This document shows, in pieces, positions 35,146-42,944 of a DNA stretch of 64,000 nt. The DNA comes from Pseudomonas sp. Irchel s3h14 (GTDB lineage: Bacteria; Pseudomonadota; Gammaproteobacteria; Pseudomonadales; Pseudomonadaceae), in NCBI RefSeq assembly GCF_900187425.1, contig NZ_FYDJ01000009.1, positions 1-64,000 of the forward strand. The letters are read 5' to 3'. Every line of letters starts with the position of its first letter. The stretch's first letter is position 1. The notes under the pieces were generated by a model. That model did not search any database. It saw only the letters and a program-made list of their open reading frames with translations, and was not told the origin of the DNA. Made by a program: the position numbers and the translations under genes.

Positions 35146-35706
35146 TTATTTCTTTTCCACGTCGGTCTTCAGATGCGGCCAGGCAGCCCGTAAATATTGG
35201 ACCATGGACCACAACGTCAGGCCCGCGGATATCAGCAGCAAGGCGTAACCCAGCAGCACCCAGAACGTGAAATCCGACGGATTGGCCAGCAGGATCACCA
35301 GCGCCAGCATTTGCGCGGCGGTTTTCCATTTGCCCAGGTTCGACACCGCGACGTGAGCGCGGGCGCCGAGTTCGGCCATCCATTCGCGAAGTGCCGAGAC
35401 GACAATCTCGCGACCGATGATCACGGCGGCCGGCAGCGTGAGCCACAGGTTGCCATGTTCTTGCACCAGCAATACCAGCGCAACGGCAACCATCAGCTTG
35501 TCAGCCACAGGATCGAGGAAAGCCCCGAACGGTGTGCTTTGTTCCAGTCGGCGGGCCAGATACCCATCCAGCCAGTCTGTGGCGGCAGCAAATGCGAACA
35601 CCGAGGCGGACGCCAGATAGCTCCATTGATACGGCAGGTAGAACAGTAAAATGAAGATCGGAATGAGCAGGACGCGTAGTACGGTAATCAGATTAGGGAT
35701 ATTCAT
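35146..35706 (-). CDS. pgsA: CDP-diacylglycerol-glycerol-3-phosphate 3-phosphatidyltransferase PgsA
   Basis: A 186-residue inner membrane enzyme making phosphatidylglycerophosphate. The CDP-alcohol phosphotransferase motif appears as TDWLDGYLARRLEQSTPFGAFLDPVADK (D-x2-D-G-x2-A-R-x8-G-x3-D-x3-D) at about residues 45-72. Four or more hydrophobic helices surround it. I use the ATG at 35706, where the conserved MNIPNLITVLR begins; a GTG at 35712 is possible. It follows uvrC by 32 bases, in the conserved gacA-uvrC-pgsA order. Confidence 0.95.
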   Translation of the reverse strand: MNIPNLITVLRVLLIPIFILLFYLPYQWSYLASASVFAFAAATDWLDGYLARRLEQSTPFGAFLDPVADKLMVAVALVLLVQEHGNLWLTLPAAVIIGREIVVSALREWMAELGARAHVAVSNLGKWKTAAQMLALVILLANPSDFTFWVLLGYALLLISAGLTLWSMVQYLRAAWPHLKTDVEKK

Positions 35707-35738
35707 CGGCACAACTGGCTACGAGGTGAGGGGGCATT

Positions 35739-37562
35739 CTACTCGCTGTGCAGATTGGCATAAATCAACTCTGCGAGCTTTTTACTGATCCCGGGTGCTT
35801 TGGCGATCTCTTCGATGCTGGCACGAGACAGCTCCTGCAATCCACCAAAATGTTTCAACAAATCGCGACGACGGGTCGGTCCGACACCGGCAACGCCCTC
35901 CAGTGTAGACGTGCGGCGAGTTTTCCCACGACGGGCGCGGTGCCCGGTAATCGCAAAACGGTGAGCCTCGTCGCGTATCTGCTGGATCAAATGCAGCGCG
36001 GGGGAATCGCCGCGCAAGGTGAATTCGTGGGCGGCATCGTTCAGGTACAGGGTTTCGAAACCGGCCTTGCGCGTGGCGCCCTTGGCTACGCCCAGCAGAA
36101 TCAGATCAGGCACAGCCAGTTCATTGAGCACGTCGCGGGCCATGGACAACTGCCCCTTGCCACCGTCCACCAGCAAAATGTCCGGTAGCTTGCCCTCCCC
36201 GTCCTTCAGTTTGCTGAAGCGTCGGGTCAGGGCCTGGTGCATCGCGGCGTAGTCATCGCCCGGGGTGACGCCTTCAATGTTGTAGCGACGGTAGTCGGAC
36301 TTGATCGGACCTTCGGGGCCGAACACCACGCAGGAGGCCACGGTCGCTTCACCACTGGAGTGACTGATGTCGTAACACTCCAGGCGCTGCGGTGGCTCAT
36401 CCAGGTTCAACACTTCCGCCAGGGCATCGAAACGTGCAGCAACGTGTTGACGATTAGCCAGTCGCGCTCCCAGGGCCTGCTCGGCATTGGTGACCGCCAA
36501 CTGTTGCCAGCGTGCTCGCGTACCACGAACCCTATGACTGATGGTCAATTCGCGACCGCGCAGCTCATCGATGGCCGCGATCAGGGTCGGGAAGTCTTCG
36601 TGAACCACGTTGACGATCAGTTCGCTCGGCAAGTCGCGCTCGGGACTGCTGATGAAGTACTGACCGAGAAACGCCGCCATGACTTCGGAAACGTCTTCTT
36701 CAATACCCACCTGCGGAAAGAAGTTCTTGCTCCCCAACACCCGCCCGCCACGCACACTGATCAAATGAACGCAGGCACCACCCGGATTGACAAACGCTGC
36801 GATCACGTCGACATCGCCCGTCCCGCCTTCCATGCTCTGCTGGTCCTGGACCCGGCGCAGTAATGAAATCTGATCCCGCAACTCGGCCGCACGCTCGAAC
36901 TCGAGATTGATCGCCGCCTCCTCCATTCCTGCGGACAACTCATCCGCAAGCGCATTGCTGCGCCCCTCAAGGAACATCACCGAGTGCCGTACGTCTTCAG
37001 CGTATACCTCAGGTTCCACCAGCCCGACACAGGGCGCCTTGCAGCGTTTGATCTGGTATTGCAGGCAAGGGCGCGTGCGGTTCTTGTAATAGCTGTCTTC
37101 GCACTGACGAACAAAAAACGTCTTCTGCAGCAGGCTCAGGCTTTCGCGAATCGCACCGGCGCTGGGATAAGGGCCGAAATATTTGCCCTTGGCCTTTTTT
37201 GCACCGCGATGGATGCTCAAGCGAGGGAACTGGCCATCCGAGAGAAAGACGTAGGGGTAGGATTTGTCGTCGCGCAGCAGGATGTTGTAGGGAGGACGCC
37301 ACTCCTTGATCAGCGTCTGCTCAAGCAACAAGGCTTCGGTTTCATTGGCCGTAATCGTCGTTTCGACCTGAGCGATACGCGCGACCAGCGCCGCAGTCTT
37401 GGGCGCAAGACCGGATTTGCGGAAATAACTCGACAGGCGATTCTTGAGGTTCTTGGCCTTGCCGACGTAGAGCAGGCGTGCCTCGCTGTCGAACATGCGA
37501 TACACACCGGGACGCCCACTGACCGTCGACAGAAAGGCGCTTGGATCGAAGACTTCAGTCAT
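35739..37562 (-). CDS. uvrC: Excinuclease ABC subunit C (UvrC)
   Basis: A 607-residue nucleotide-excision repair nuclease making both cuts around a lesion. The GIY-YIG domain starts at SGRPGVYRMFDSEARLLYVGKAKNL; a Cys-rich and UVR region follows, then the RNase H-like half (YDISHSSGEATVASCVVF, LPDILLVDGGKGQL) and two helix-hairpin-helix motifs at the C-terminus (EGVAGVGPTRRRDLLKHFGG). The start at 37562 is the family start; the open frame to 37688 overlaps gacA and is not used. It begins 2 bases after the gacA stop, the conserved arrangement in gammaproteobacteria. Confidence 0.97.
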   Translation of the reverse strand: MTEVFDPSAFLSTVSGRPGVYRMFDSEARLLYVGKAKNLKNRLSSYFRKSGLAPKTAALVARIAQVETTITANETEALLLEQTLIKEWRPPYNILLRDDKSYPYVFLSDGQFPRLSIHRGAKKAKGKYFGPYPSAGAIRESLSLLQKTFFVRQCEDSYYKNRTRPCLQYQIKRCKAPCVGLVEPEVYAEDVRHSVMFLEGRSNALADELSAGMEEAAINLEFERAAELRDQISLLRRVQDQQSMEGGTGDVDVIAAFVNPGGACVHLISVRGGRVLGSKNFFPQVGIEEDVSEVMAAFLGQYFISSPERDLPSELIVNVVHEDFPTLIAAIDELRGRELTISHRVRGTRARWQQLAVTNAEQALGARLANRQHVAARFDALAEVLNLDEPPQRLECYDISHSSGEATVASCVVFGPEGPIKSDYRRYNIEGVTPGDDYAAMHQALTRRFSKLKDGEGKLPDILLVDGGKGQLSMARDVLNELAVPDLILLGVAKGATRKAGFETLYLNDAAHEFTLRGDSPALHLIQQIRDEAHRFAITGHRARRGKTRRTSTLEGVAGVGPTRRRDLLKHFGGLQELSRASIEEIAKAPGISKKLAELIYANLHSE

Positions 37563-37564
37563 TT

Positions 37565-38206
37565 TCAGAGACTGGCATCGACCATGCCGTGACGAACCGC
37601 CAACAGCGTCAACTCGACATCGCTGCTGATCGAAAGCTTTTCGAAAATGCGGTAACGGTAAGTGTTCACGGTTTTTGGCGACAGACACAGTTTGTCGGAA
37701 ATGATCTGGACCTTCTGACAGCCGACAATCATCAGCGCGATCTGGATTTCCCGCTCCGACAAGGCGTCGAAAGGCGAGTCATTGGTCGGCTGAAAGGATT
37801 TGATCGCCAGTTGCTGTGCAATTTGCGGGCTGATGTAGCGCTGCCCGGCAAACACCAGGCGGATGGCCTGGACCATTTCCGGCAATCCGGCGCCCTTGGT
37901 CAGATAGCCCGCGGCACCGGCCTGCAACAACCGAGTCGGAAACGGATCTTCTTCGCACACGGTGACCGCGACGACTTTGATATCCGGATGACTGCGCAAC
38001 AATTTGCGTGTGGCTTCAAGACCGCCGATACCGGGCATCTTGACGTCCATCAGCACCACATCGGGTTTCAACTCACGCGCCTTGAGCAGGGATTCTTCGC
38101 CTGACTCAGCCTGGCCGACTACTTGCAGGCCATCGATGTCAGCCAGCATTCGTGTAATGCCTGTACGAACGAGATCATGATCATCGACTACTAGCACCCT
38201 AATCAA
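37565..38206 (-). CDS. gacA: Response regulator GacA
   Basis: The 213-residue response regulator of the GacS/GacA two-component system that switches on rsm small RNAs and secondary metabolism. The receiver domain holds D8, D9 and the phospho-acceptor D54 (VLMDVKMPG); the C-terminal LuxR-type helix-turn-helix reads LSEREIQIALMIVGCQKVQII...LSPKTVNTYRYRIFEKL. The start is a TTG at 38206 with GAGGTG seven bases upstream, as in other pseudomonads; the longer frame to 38287 does not belong to the protein. uvrC follows after 2 bases. Confidence 0.97.
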   Translation of the reverse strand: MIRVLVVDDHDLVRTGITRMLADIDGLQVVGQAESGEESLLKARELKPDVVLMDVKMPGIGGLEATRKLLRSHPDIKVVAVTVCEEDPFPTRLLQAGAAGYLTKGAGLPEMVQAIRLVFAGQRYISPQIAQQLAIKSFQPTNDSPFDALSEREIQIALMIVGCQKVQIISDKLCLSPKTVNTYRYRIFEKLSISSDVELTLLAVRHGMVDASL

Positions 38207-38332
38207 GCAGACACCTCGCGATATGGTCTTATTGGGTTGCCGACACCTTAGCAAAAAGCAACTGGCAGACCTAGCGGCAAGCGTCATATAAAAAGTTTCA
38301 ATACATCTTGAAAGGCTTGCCGTATGCGTGTC

Positions 38333-38779
38333 TCAGCCAGGCGAGTCATTGATATCACGCTGCATTCTCAGGAAACACTCGTCCGTGCCGACCACCTTCA
38401 GGCCCTTTCTTTCATACAACGCTTGCGCGGGATTATTTTCGAAAACCGTCAAACGCAATGCCGGGCGCCGCTCCTTGCACGCCATGTCGAATACCTGATC
38501 AATCGCCCAGGAACCGGCGCCCTGCCCTCGAAACGCTTCGAGGACGTGCAGTTCGCGGATGTACAGGGCTTTGGCGTCACGACTCAGACTGAAAAAGCCC
38601 AACACGGTACTGCCACTTACAATCAACCAGTTCTCGCGCCCTGCCCAGCCAACATCGAACCCTTCGTCCTGCCACAGCAGATCGTGCTGAATGTAATAGC
38701 GGAGCATGTTGTTGCGGGTCAGTTCACGAGCGAAGTCGAGGTCCCTGGATGTCGCCGGACGTAATTCAAATACCATCAC
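38333..38779 (-). CDS. GNAT-family N-acetyltransferase
   Basis: A 148-residue acyl-CoA N-acyltransferase. The acetyl-CoA-binding loop is visible as VLEAFRGQGAGSWAIDQVFDMA (Q/RxxGxG/A) at about residues 78-99, and the C-terminal ALYERKGLKVVGTDECFLRMQR is the usual last strand. The substrate is unknown. The start overlaps the stop of the nitrilase-family gene (38776-38779, ATGA), so the two are coupled; the pair lies upstream of gacA on the same strand. Confidence 0.88.
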   Translation of the reverse strand: MMVFELRPATSRDLDFARELTRNNMLRYYIQHDLLWQDEGFDVGWAGRENWLIVSGSTVLGFFSLSRDAKALYIRELHVLEAFRGQGAGSWAIDQVFDMACKERRPALRLTVFENNPAQALYERKGLKVVGTDECFLRMQRDINDSPG

Positions 38780-39534
38780 TCCAATGCAACCTCCACTAAT
38801 TGCCCTTTCCAGCCGTCAGCGTTGCGTCGAGCAACGACCATCAGGTTACCGGTTCCGGGTGCGGCCGCAATCAGCGAACCGTCCGACGCCCAGATCGCGC
38901 TGCGACCTGCCGATTCCCAGCCACCGGTTGCACCGCCATGGTTGGCCATCAGGACCGCCATCGAATGAGCGCTGGCGTAACCTTGCAACAACGCGGTATC
39001 CGGGGCGTAACCGTTTTCCGTGATCAGCACGCCCGCCGCATAGAGATCGGCCCCTTGCTGCGCCGCCGCGGCGGCATGACTGGTGTGAGAGAAATCCGCA
39101 CACACCGCCAACGCGACCGTATCGGCACCTATGGTCAGGGTCGAACCGCCGGTTCCCGGTGCAAATGCCACTTCCTCGCCGGGGTGCAGATGTTGCTTAC
39201 TGTAGATCCCGAGCGATCCATCAGCGCCCAACACCAGCGCCCCAATCAATACGGGCGAATCCTCCGACAGGCGAATCGGCATCCCGACGACAGTCGTTAC
39301 ACCGACTTCCCGCGCGAAATCCCGTAGCGGTTGCAGCACCTCGGCGTCTGGCGCAATGGCCAATTCAGCCGCAAATCCACGCTCGTACCCGGTCAGCGAT
39401 AACTCCGGGAACACCAGAAATTGCACGCCCTGCTCCGCGGCAAGCTGCATGAAGCGCTGATGCCACACAATGTTTGCAGCAAGGTCACCGGCGATGGAGA
39501 TCGATTGAGCAGCAGCGATGATCAGTGGCGTCAT
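38776..39534 (-). CDS. Carbon-nitrogen hydrolase (nitrilase superfamily)
   Basis: A 252-residue amidase-type hydrolase with the complete Glu-Lys-Cys triad: E44 (LVFPELSLTGYE), K113 (YSKQHLHPGE) and C145 (ALAVCADFSHTSHA). The typical nitrilase alpha-beta-beta-alpha length is kept. The substrate is unknown; it could be an amide, omega-amide or carbamoyl compound. ATG at 39534 begins the conserved TPLIIAAAQ strand; the open frame to 39633 is unsupported. It is translationally coupled to the GNAT gene. Confidence 0.9.
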   Translation of the reverse strand: MTPLIIAAAQSISIAGDLAANIVWHQRFMQLAAEQGVQFLVFPELSLTGYERGFAAELAIAPDAEVLQPLRDFAREVGVTTVVGMPIRLSEDSPVLIGALVLGADGSLGIYSKQHLHPGEEVAFAPGTGGSTLTIGADTVALAVCADFSHTSHAAAAAQQGADLYAAGVLITENGYAPDTALLQGYASAHSMAVLMANHGGATGGWESAGRSAIWASDGSLIAAAPGTGNLMVVARRNADGWKGQLVEVALE

Positions 39535-39694
39535 GGTTCGTCCTTGTGACGTTGTACATAAGCGAAGCACAAAGTGTGTCACAACCGGCGACGCACTCAA
39601 GCGATAGAAAATGCCTCCGGTGATCGATAGCATTTTCTGATTGAATCCGCGTACCGGCCTCTAGTAAGCTCGGCGCACTCATCGGAGACAAATC

Positions 39695-39823
39695 ATGTTC
39701 AACGCCCTCATACAGCTTCGTACCGTCAGCGCCCTGCGCTCGGTGTCGGCTGCCCGGGTGAATGACGTTTGTGCTCCGGTCAGCTTTTATTTTGGGTATT
39801 GGTTTAGCCACTGGCGCGCCTGA
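39695..39823 (+). CDS. Aromatic-rich leader peptide of the DAHP synthase attenuator (candidate)
   Basis: A 42-codon open frame with a CGGAGA ribosome binding site seven bases upstream. Codons 31-40 read FYFGYWFSHW: three Phe, two Tyr and two Trp in ten residues, just before the stop. A strong intrinsic terminator lies 47 bases after the stop, and the next full gene is DAHP synthase, the entry enzyme to Phe/Tyr/Trp synthesis. This is the arrangement of ribosome-mediated attenuation, where scarcity of charged aromatic tRNA stalls the ribosome and prevents terminator formation. A GGCGC/GCGCC pairing spans the stop codon region; the exact antiterminator was not resolved. Confidence 0.7.
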   Translation: MFNALIQLRTVSALRSVSAARVNDVCAPVSFYFGYWFSHWRA

Positions 39824-39870
39824 TACCCACACGGCGCCCACTTTAAACGGGTCGCCACCAGAGAATTCTC

Positions 39871-39909
39871 AACCCCCGGTCGGCTTCCCGACCGGGGGTT
39901 TTGTTTTTT
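39871..39909 (+). terminator. Leader terminator before DAHP synthase (attenuator)
   Basis: A perfect 13-bp stem (39871-39883 with 39888-39900) around a CTTC loop, rich in CCCCCGG/CCGGGGG, is followed by TTTTGTTTTTT. It stands between the aromatic-rich leader peptide and the rest of the DAHP synthase leader, with no complete gene of its own upstream on this strand, so its role as an attenuator is likely. Confidence 0.88.
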
Positions 39910-39958
39910 CAGCCCCACACATTTTTAGCGACACACCAGACAGCCAGAGGATTCAACA

Positions 39959-40111
39959 ATGAACTACGCCACTTATTACCGTTACGACAGTTTTACCGCC
40001 TGGCGATTTAGCAGCCTCCGCTCGGGACAGCCTGCCGCCTCCGATCGGTCACCCACAGGTGGCAAGCACACACACGCAGCCAATCCGGCCAATTGTCGAA
40101 CACCCCAGTAG
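39959..40111 (+). CDS. Second small ORF with Tyr-rich start in DAHP synthase leader
   Basis: A 50-codon open frame with an AGAGGA site eight bases before its ATG. It begins MNYATYYRYDSFTAWRF: four Tyr in the first nine residues plus two Phe and one Trp, then a low-complexity polar tail. It is placed after the leader terminator and ends 48 bases before DAHP synthase, with a GCGGG/CCCGC hairpin at about 40122-40137 in between. It could be a second aromatic sensor acting on translation, or a chance frame; its good ribosome binding site argues for translation. Confidence 0.5.
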   Translation: MNYATYYRYDSFTAWRFSSLRSGQPAASDRSPTGGKHTHAANPANCRTPQ

Positions 40112-40159
40112 GGCCGAGTGCGCGGGAACGAACCCGCCGCCAGCCCAGGAAGCCCGAAT

Positions 40160-41248
40160 ATGAACTCGTCCGTCTCTGCTCTGCCGCTGTCCACCTTGAG
40201 CCCTGCCAATGAAGCGCTGACCCTGCGTCTGCCCAGCTCATTGCAACTCAAACAGCAACTGCCACTCAGCAACGTCCTGAGCCAGCAAGTCGCCGCCCAC
40301 CGCGAAGCGGTTCGCGCGATCCTCAACGGTGAAGACTCCCGTCTGCTGGTCATCGTCGGCCCCTGCTCGATCCACGATCCTCAGTCCGCCCTCGAATACG
40401 CTGGCAAGCTCGCTCGCCTCGCCGCCGACGTCAGCGATGAGATGCTGCTGGTGATGCGCGCCTACGTCGAAAAACCCCGCACCACGGTCGGCTGGAAAGG
40501 CCTGGCCTACGATCCCCACCTGGATGGCAGCGATGACATGGCCGGCGGCTTGACGCTTTCCCGCGAGTTGATGCGCGAAATGCTCCGCCTGGGACTGCCG
40601 ATTGCCACCGAACTGCTGCAACCGATGGCTGCCGGCTACTTCGACGATCTGCTGAGCTGGGTCGCTATTGGCGCTCGCACCACCGAATCGCAGATCCACC
40701 GTGAAATGGCCAGCGGCCTGAGCATGCCGGTCGGCTTCAAGAACGGCACCGATGGTGGTGTCGGTGTGGCCAGCGACGCCATGCGCTCTGCCGCCCATCC
40801 GCATCGTCATTTCGGTGTCGACAGCCAGGGTCATCCGGCAATCATTCAGACGCCGGGCAATCCCGACACCCACCTGGTGCTGCGTGGCGGACACCGTGGG
40901 CCGAACTACGACCGCGAGAGCGTCGCCCAGGTGAACAGCGATTTGACCAAACTGAAGATCCCGGCCCGGATCATGGTCGATTGCAGCCATGCCAACAGCG
41001 GCAAAGACCCGTTGCGTCAGCCGTCGGTGTTTAACGATGTGCTTGAACAGCGCCTGCAAGGTGATCGATCACTGATCGGCATGATGATCGAGAGTCATCT
41101 GTTCGAAGGCTGCCAACCGCTGGGCACGTCAATGCGTTACGGCGTGTCAGTCACGGACGGCTGCCTTGGCTGGAGCGGGACGGATTTATTGTTGCGCCAG
41201 GCAGCCGACCGGCTCAGAGCGCAGAGCAGGGTTGAACAATCGGCGTGA
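40160..41248 (+). CDS. 3-deoxy-7-phosphoheptulonate (DAHP) synthase, class I
   Basis: A 362-residue aldolase condensing phosphoenolpyruvate and erythrose 4-phosphate, the first step of the shikimate pathway. Typical segments are LLVIVGPCSIHDPQSALEYA, MRAYVEKPRTTVGWKGLAYDP, IGARTTESQIHREMASGLSMPVGFKNGT, LRGGHRGPNYD and MVDCSHANSGK. It belongs to the AroF/AroG/AroH type; which aromatic amino acid inhibits it cannot be read with certainty. ATG at 40160 follows AGGAAG. Two aromatic-rich small ORFs and a terminator lie upstream. Confidence 0.95.
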   Translation: MNSSVSALPLSTLSPANEALTLRLPSSLQLKQQLPLSNVLSQQVAAHREAVRAILNGEDSRLLVIVGPCSIHDPQSALEYAGKLARLAADVSDEMLLVMRAYVEKPRTTVGWKGLAYDPHLDGSDDMAGGLTLSRELMREMLRLGLPIATELLQPMAAGYFDDLLSWVAIGARTTESQIHREMASGLSMPVGFKNGTDGGVGVASDAMRSAAHPHRHFGVDSQGHPAIIQTPGNPDTHLVLRGGHRGPNYDRESVAQVNSDLTKLKIPARIMVDCSHANSGKDPLRQPSVFNDVLEQRLQGDRSLIGMMIESHLFEGCQPLGTSMRYGVSVTDGCLGWSGTDLLLRQAADRLRAQSRVEQSA

Positions 41249-41536
41249 GCCATACCCTCGTCCAGTCCTCCTATCGAGGACTGGACGTCGGAATCGAGAC
41301 ACGATTAACAGGCAATGGGTGTTCCCGGAGTAGGCCATCGCAGTAAAACGCTCTGTTACAGATAAAAAGATGTTCAAATATTCCGAACAAGACCTCATCT
41401 ACTTTCGAACTTTCGTACATTTTCTATTCCGTTTTCATCAGGTTACAGCGGCTTTTTCATACAACGTCGAACAGCGGGTGTGCTTTAGAGTGAGCCCATC
41501 AACACACCTCTGAACGACTGCGAAAAAGGAAAGAAC
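41249..41536. other. Intergenic region with palindromic hairpin
   Basis: Just after DAHP synthase, a perfect 12-bp stem (41259-41270 with 41276-41287) encloses CTATC. No T run follows, so it is a weak candidate terminator or an RNA-stabilising hairpin. The rest, up to the lipase start, is AT-richer than average and should contain the lipase promoter; I see no other feature. Confidence 0.5.
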
Positions 41537-42418
41537 ATGCAACGGAATGCAACGACTCAGTATCCGATCCTGTTGATCCACGGGCTCTTCGGCTTCGATC
41601 GCATCGGCAAGATCGAACTCTTTCATGACGTCAAGCAGGCCCTCAGGAGTGCAGGCGCAAGAGTGTTTATCCCGCACGTGTCGGCTACCCATAGCAATGA
41701 AGTTCGAGGCGACCAACTTCTGGCGCAGATCGAACGGGTACTGGAAGGAACCGGTGCAAACAAAGTCAACCTGATCGGCCACAGTCAAGGCGCACTCGCT
41801 GCACGTTATGCGGCAGCGACAGCACCGGAGGCAATCGCTTCGGTGACGTCCGTCAGCGGACCGAATCACGGCTCGGAACTGGCCGACTTCTTGCGCAAGG
41901 CGCTGACGCCCGGGCGCCTGCCGGAACACGTCGCCTCGACAGTTGCAACGTTGTTTGCAGACTTTCTATCGTTGCTCAGCAGCCACCATCACCTGCCGCA
42001 GAACGCCATCGCCGCGCTGAATGCCCTGACCACTGAAGGTGTAGGCGCGTTCAATGACAAGTACCCCCAGGGATTGCCGAAAACCTGGGGTGGCAAGGGT
42101 CGCGAACTGGTCGACGGCGTACGTTATTACTCCTGGAGCGGCACCCTGCAGGGCGACATCCTCGACAAAGGGCTTGATGCTCTGAGTCCGCTGCACGGGT
42201 TCCTCCGCGCCTTTTCCCACTACTTCACCACCGAACCCGAGCAGAACGATGGCCTGGTTGGCCGCTACAGCTCCCATTTGGGCAAAGTCATCCGGTCCGA
42301 CTACCCGCTGGATCATCTGGACAGCCTCAGCCAGACCGCCGGTCCGCTGCGCAAGGGCATCGATCCGATTGCCCTGTATGTGCAGCATGCGGAGCGCCTG
42401 AGAAATGCCGGCCTATAA
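41537..42418 (+). CDS. Triacylglycerol lipase, P. fragi type (family I.1)
   Basis: A 293-residue alpha/beta hydrolase closely resembling the P. fragi/P. fluorescens family I.1 lipases. It shows the oxyanion motif YPILLIHGLFGFDRIG, nucleophile S83 in LIGHSQGALAARY, VTSVSGPNHGSELAD, and the C-terminal ENDGLVGRYSSHLG-like and DYPLDHLDSL segments bearing the calcium site and catalytic His. Like the P. fragi enzyme it begins directly with the mature domain, with no signal peptide visible. No lipase foldase (lif) gene follows. It is a stand-alone gene before a parvulin gene. Confidence 0.93.
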   Translation: MQRNATTQYPILLIHGLFGFDRIGKIELFHDVKQALRSAGARVFIPHVSATHSNEVRGDQLLAQIERVLEGTGANKVNLIGHSQGALAARYAAATAPEAIASVTSVSGPNHGSELADFLRKALTPGRLPEHVASTVATLFADFLSLLSSHHHLPQNAIAALNALTTEGVGAFNDKYPQGLPKTWGGKGRELVDGVRYYSWSGTLQGDILDKGLDALSPLHGFLRAFSHYFTTEPEQNDGLVGRYSSHLGKVIRSDYPLDHLDSLSQTAGPLRKGIDPIALYVQHAERLRNAGL

Positions 42419-42527
42419 AGGAATACCGTACCGGCCTGCATAGTCTGTACGGAACTTTTGAGAAGAAATAGACCACTGAATCCGGTAGGCTCCGCACTTT
42501 ACTGAACATTGAAAGGAGTATTTCACC

Positions 42528-42809
42528 ATGGCTAAAGCCACTGCCCGTCACATCCTCGTTGCCAGCGAAGCCAAGTGCAACGAATTGAAAGCCCAAATCG
42601 AAGGCGGCGCTGATTTCGCCGAAGTCGCCAAAGCCAACTCCACTTGCCCGTCCAGCCGCCAGGGCGGTGATCTGGGTTCGTTCGGTCCAGGCCAGATGGT
42701 CAAGGAATTCGACGCCGTGGTCTTCAGCGCACCGATCAACGTGGTGCAAGGCCCGGTCAAGACCCAGTTCGGATACCACCTGCTGGAAGTGACCAGCCGT
42801 CAGGACTGA
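42528..42809 (+). CDS. Parvulin-type peptidyl-prolyl isomerase (PpiC-like)
   Basis: A 93-residue single-domain parvulin that isomerises prolyl bonds in the cytoplasm. Motifs are ARHILVASEAKCNELKAQI, the SRQGGDLGSFGPGQMV loop, and QFGYHLLEVTSR at the end. It has no signal peptide. ATG follows AAAGGAG. It is closed by an intrinsic terminator. A second, similar parvulin is at 58436. Confidence 0.94.
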   Translation: MAKATARHILVASEAKCNELKAQIEGGADFAEVAKANSTCPSSRQGGDLGSFGPGQMVKEFDAVVFSAPINVVQGPVKTQFGYHLLEVTSRQD

Positions 42810-42830
42810 TCAAGCCTTAAGTTTTCTGCT

Positions 42831-42863
42831 CAACGGCCCGCCTTTTGGTGGGCCGTTGTGTTT
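42831..42863 (+). terminator. Intrinsic terminator after parvulin gene
   Basis: A 12-bp stem (42831-42842 with 42847-42858; one mismatch-tolerant G-C-rich core) around a TTTT loop, followed by TGTTT. The U tract is short, but the stem is strong. Confidence 0.7.
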
Positions 42864-42944
42864 CGGATACGTGATACGGGTGGCGAGGGACGCGCCGCTA
42901 GCGTACAAATTGCGGTTATTGACCACCCGGCTCTAAGGCTGACA

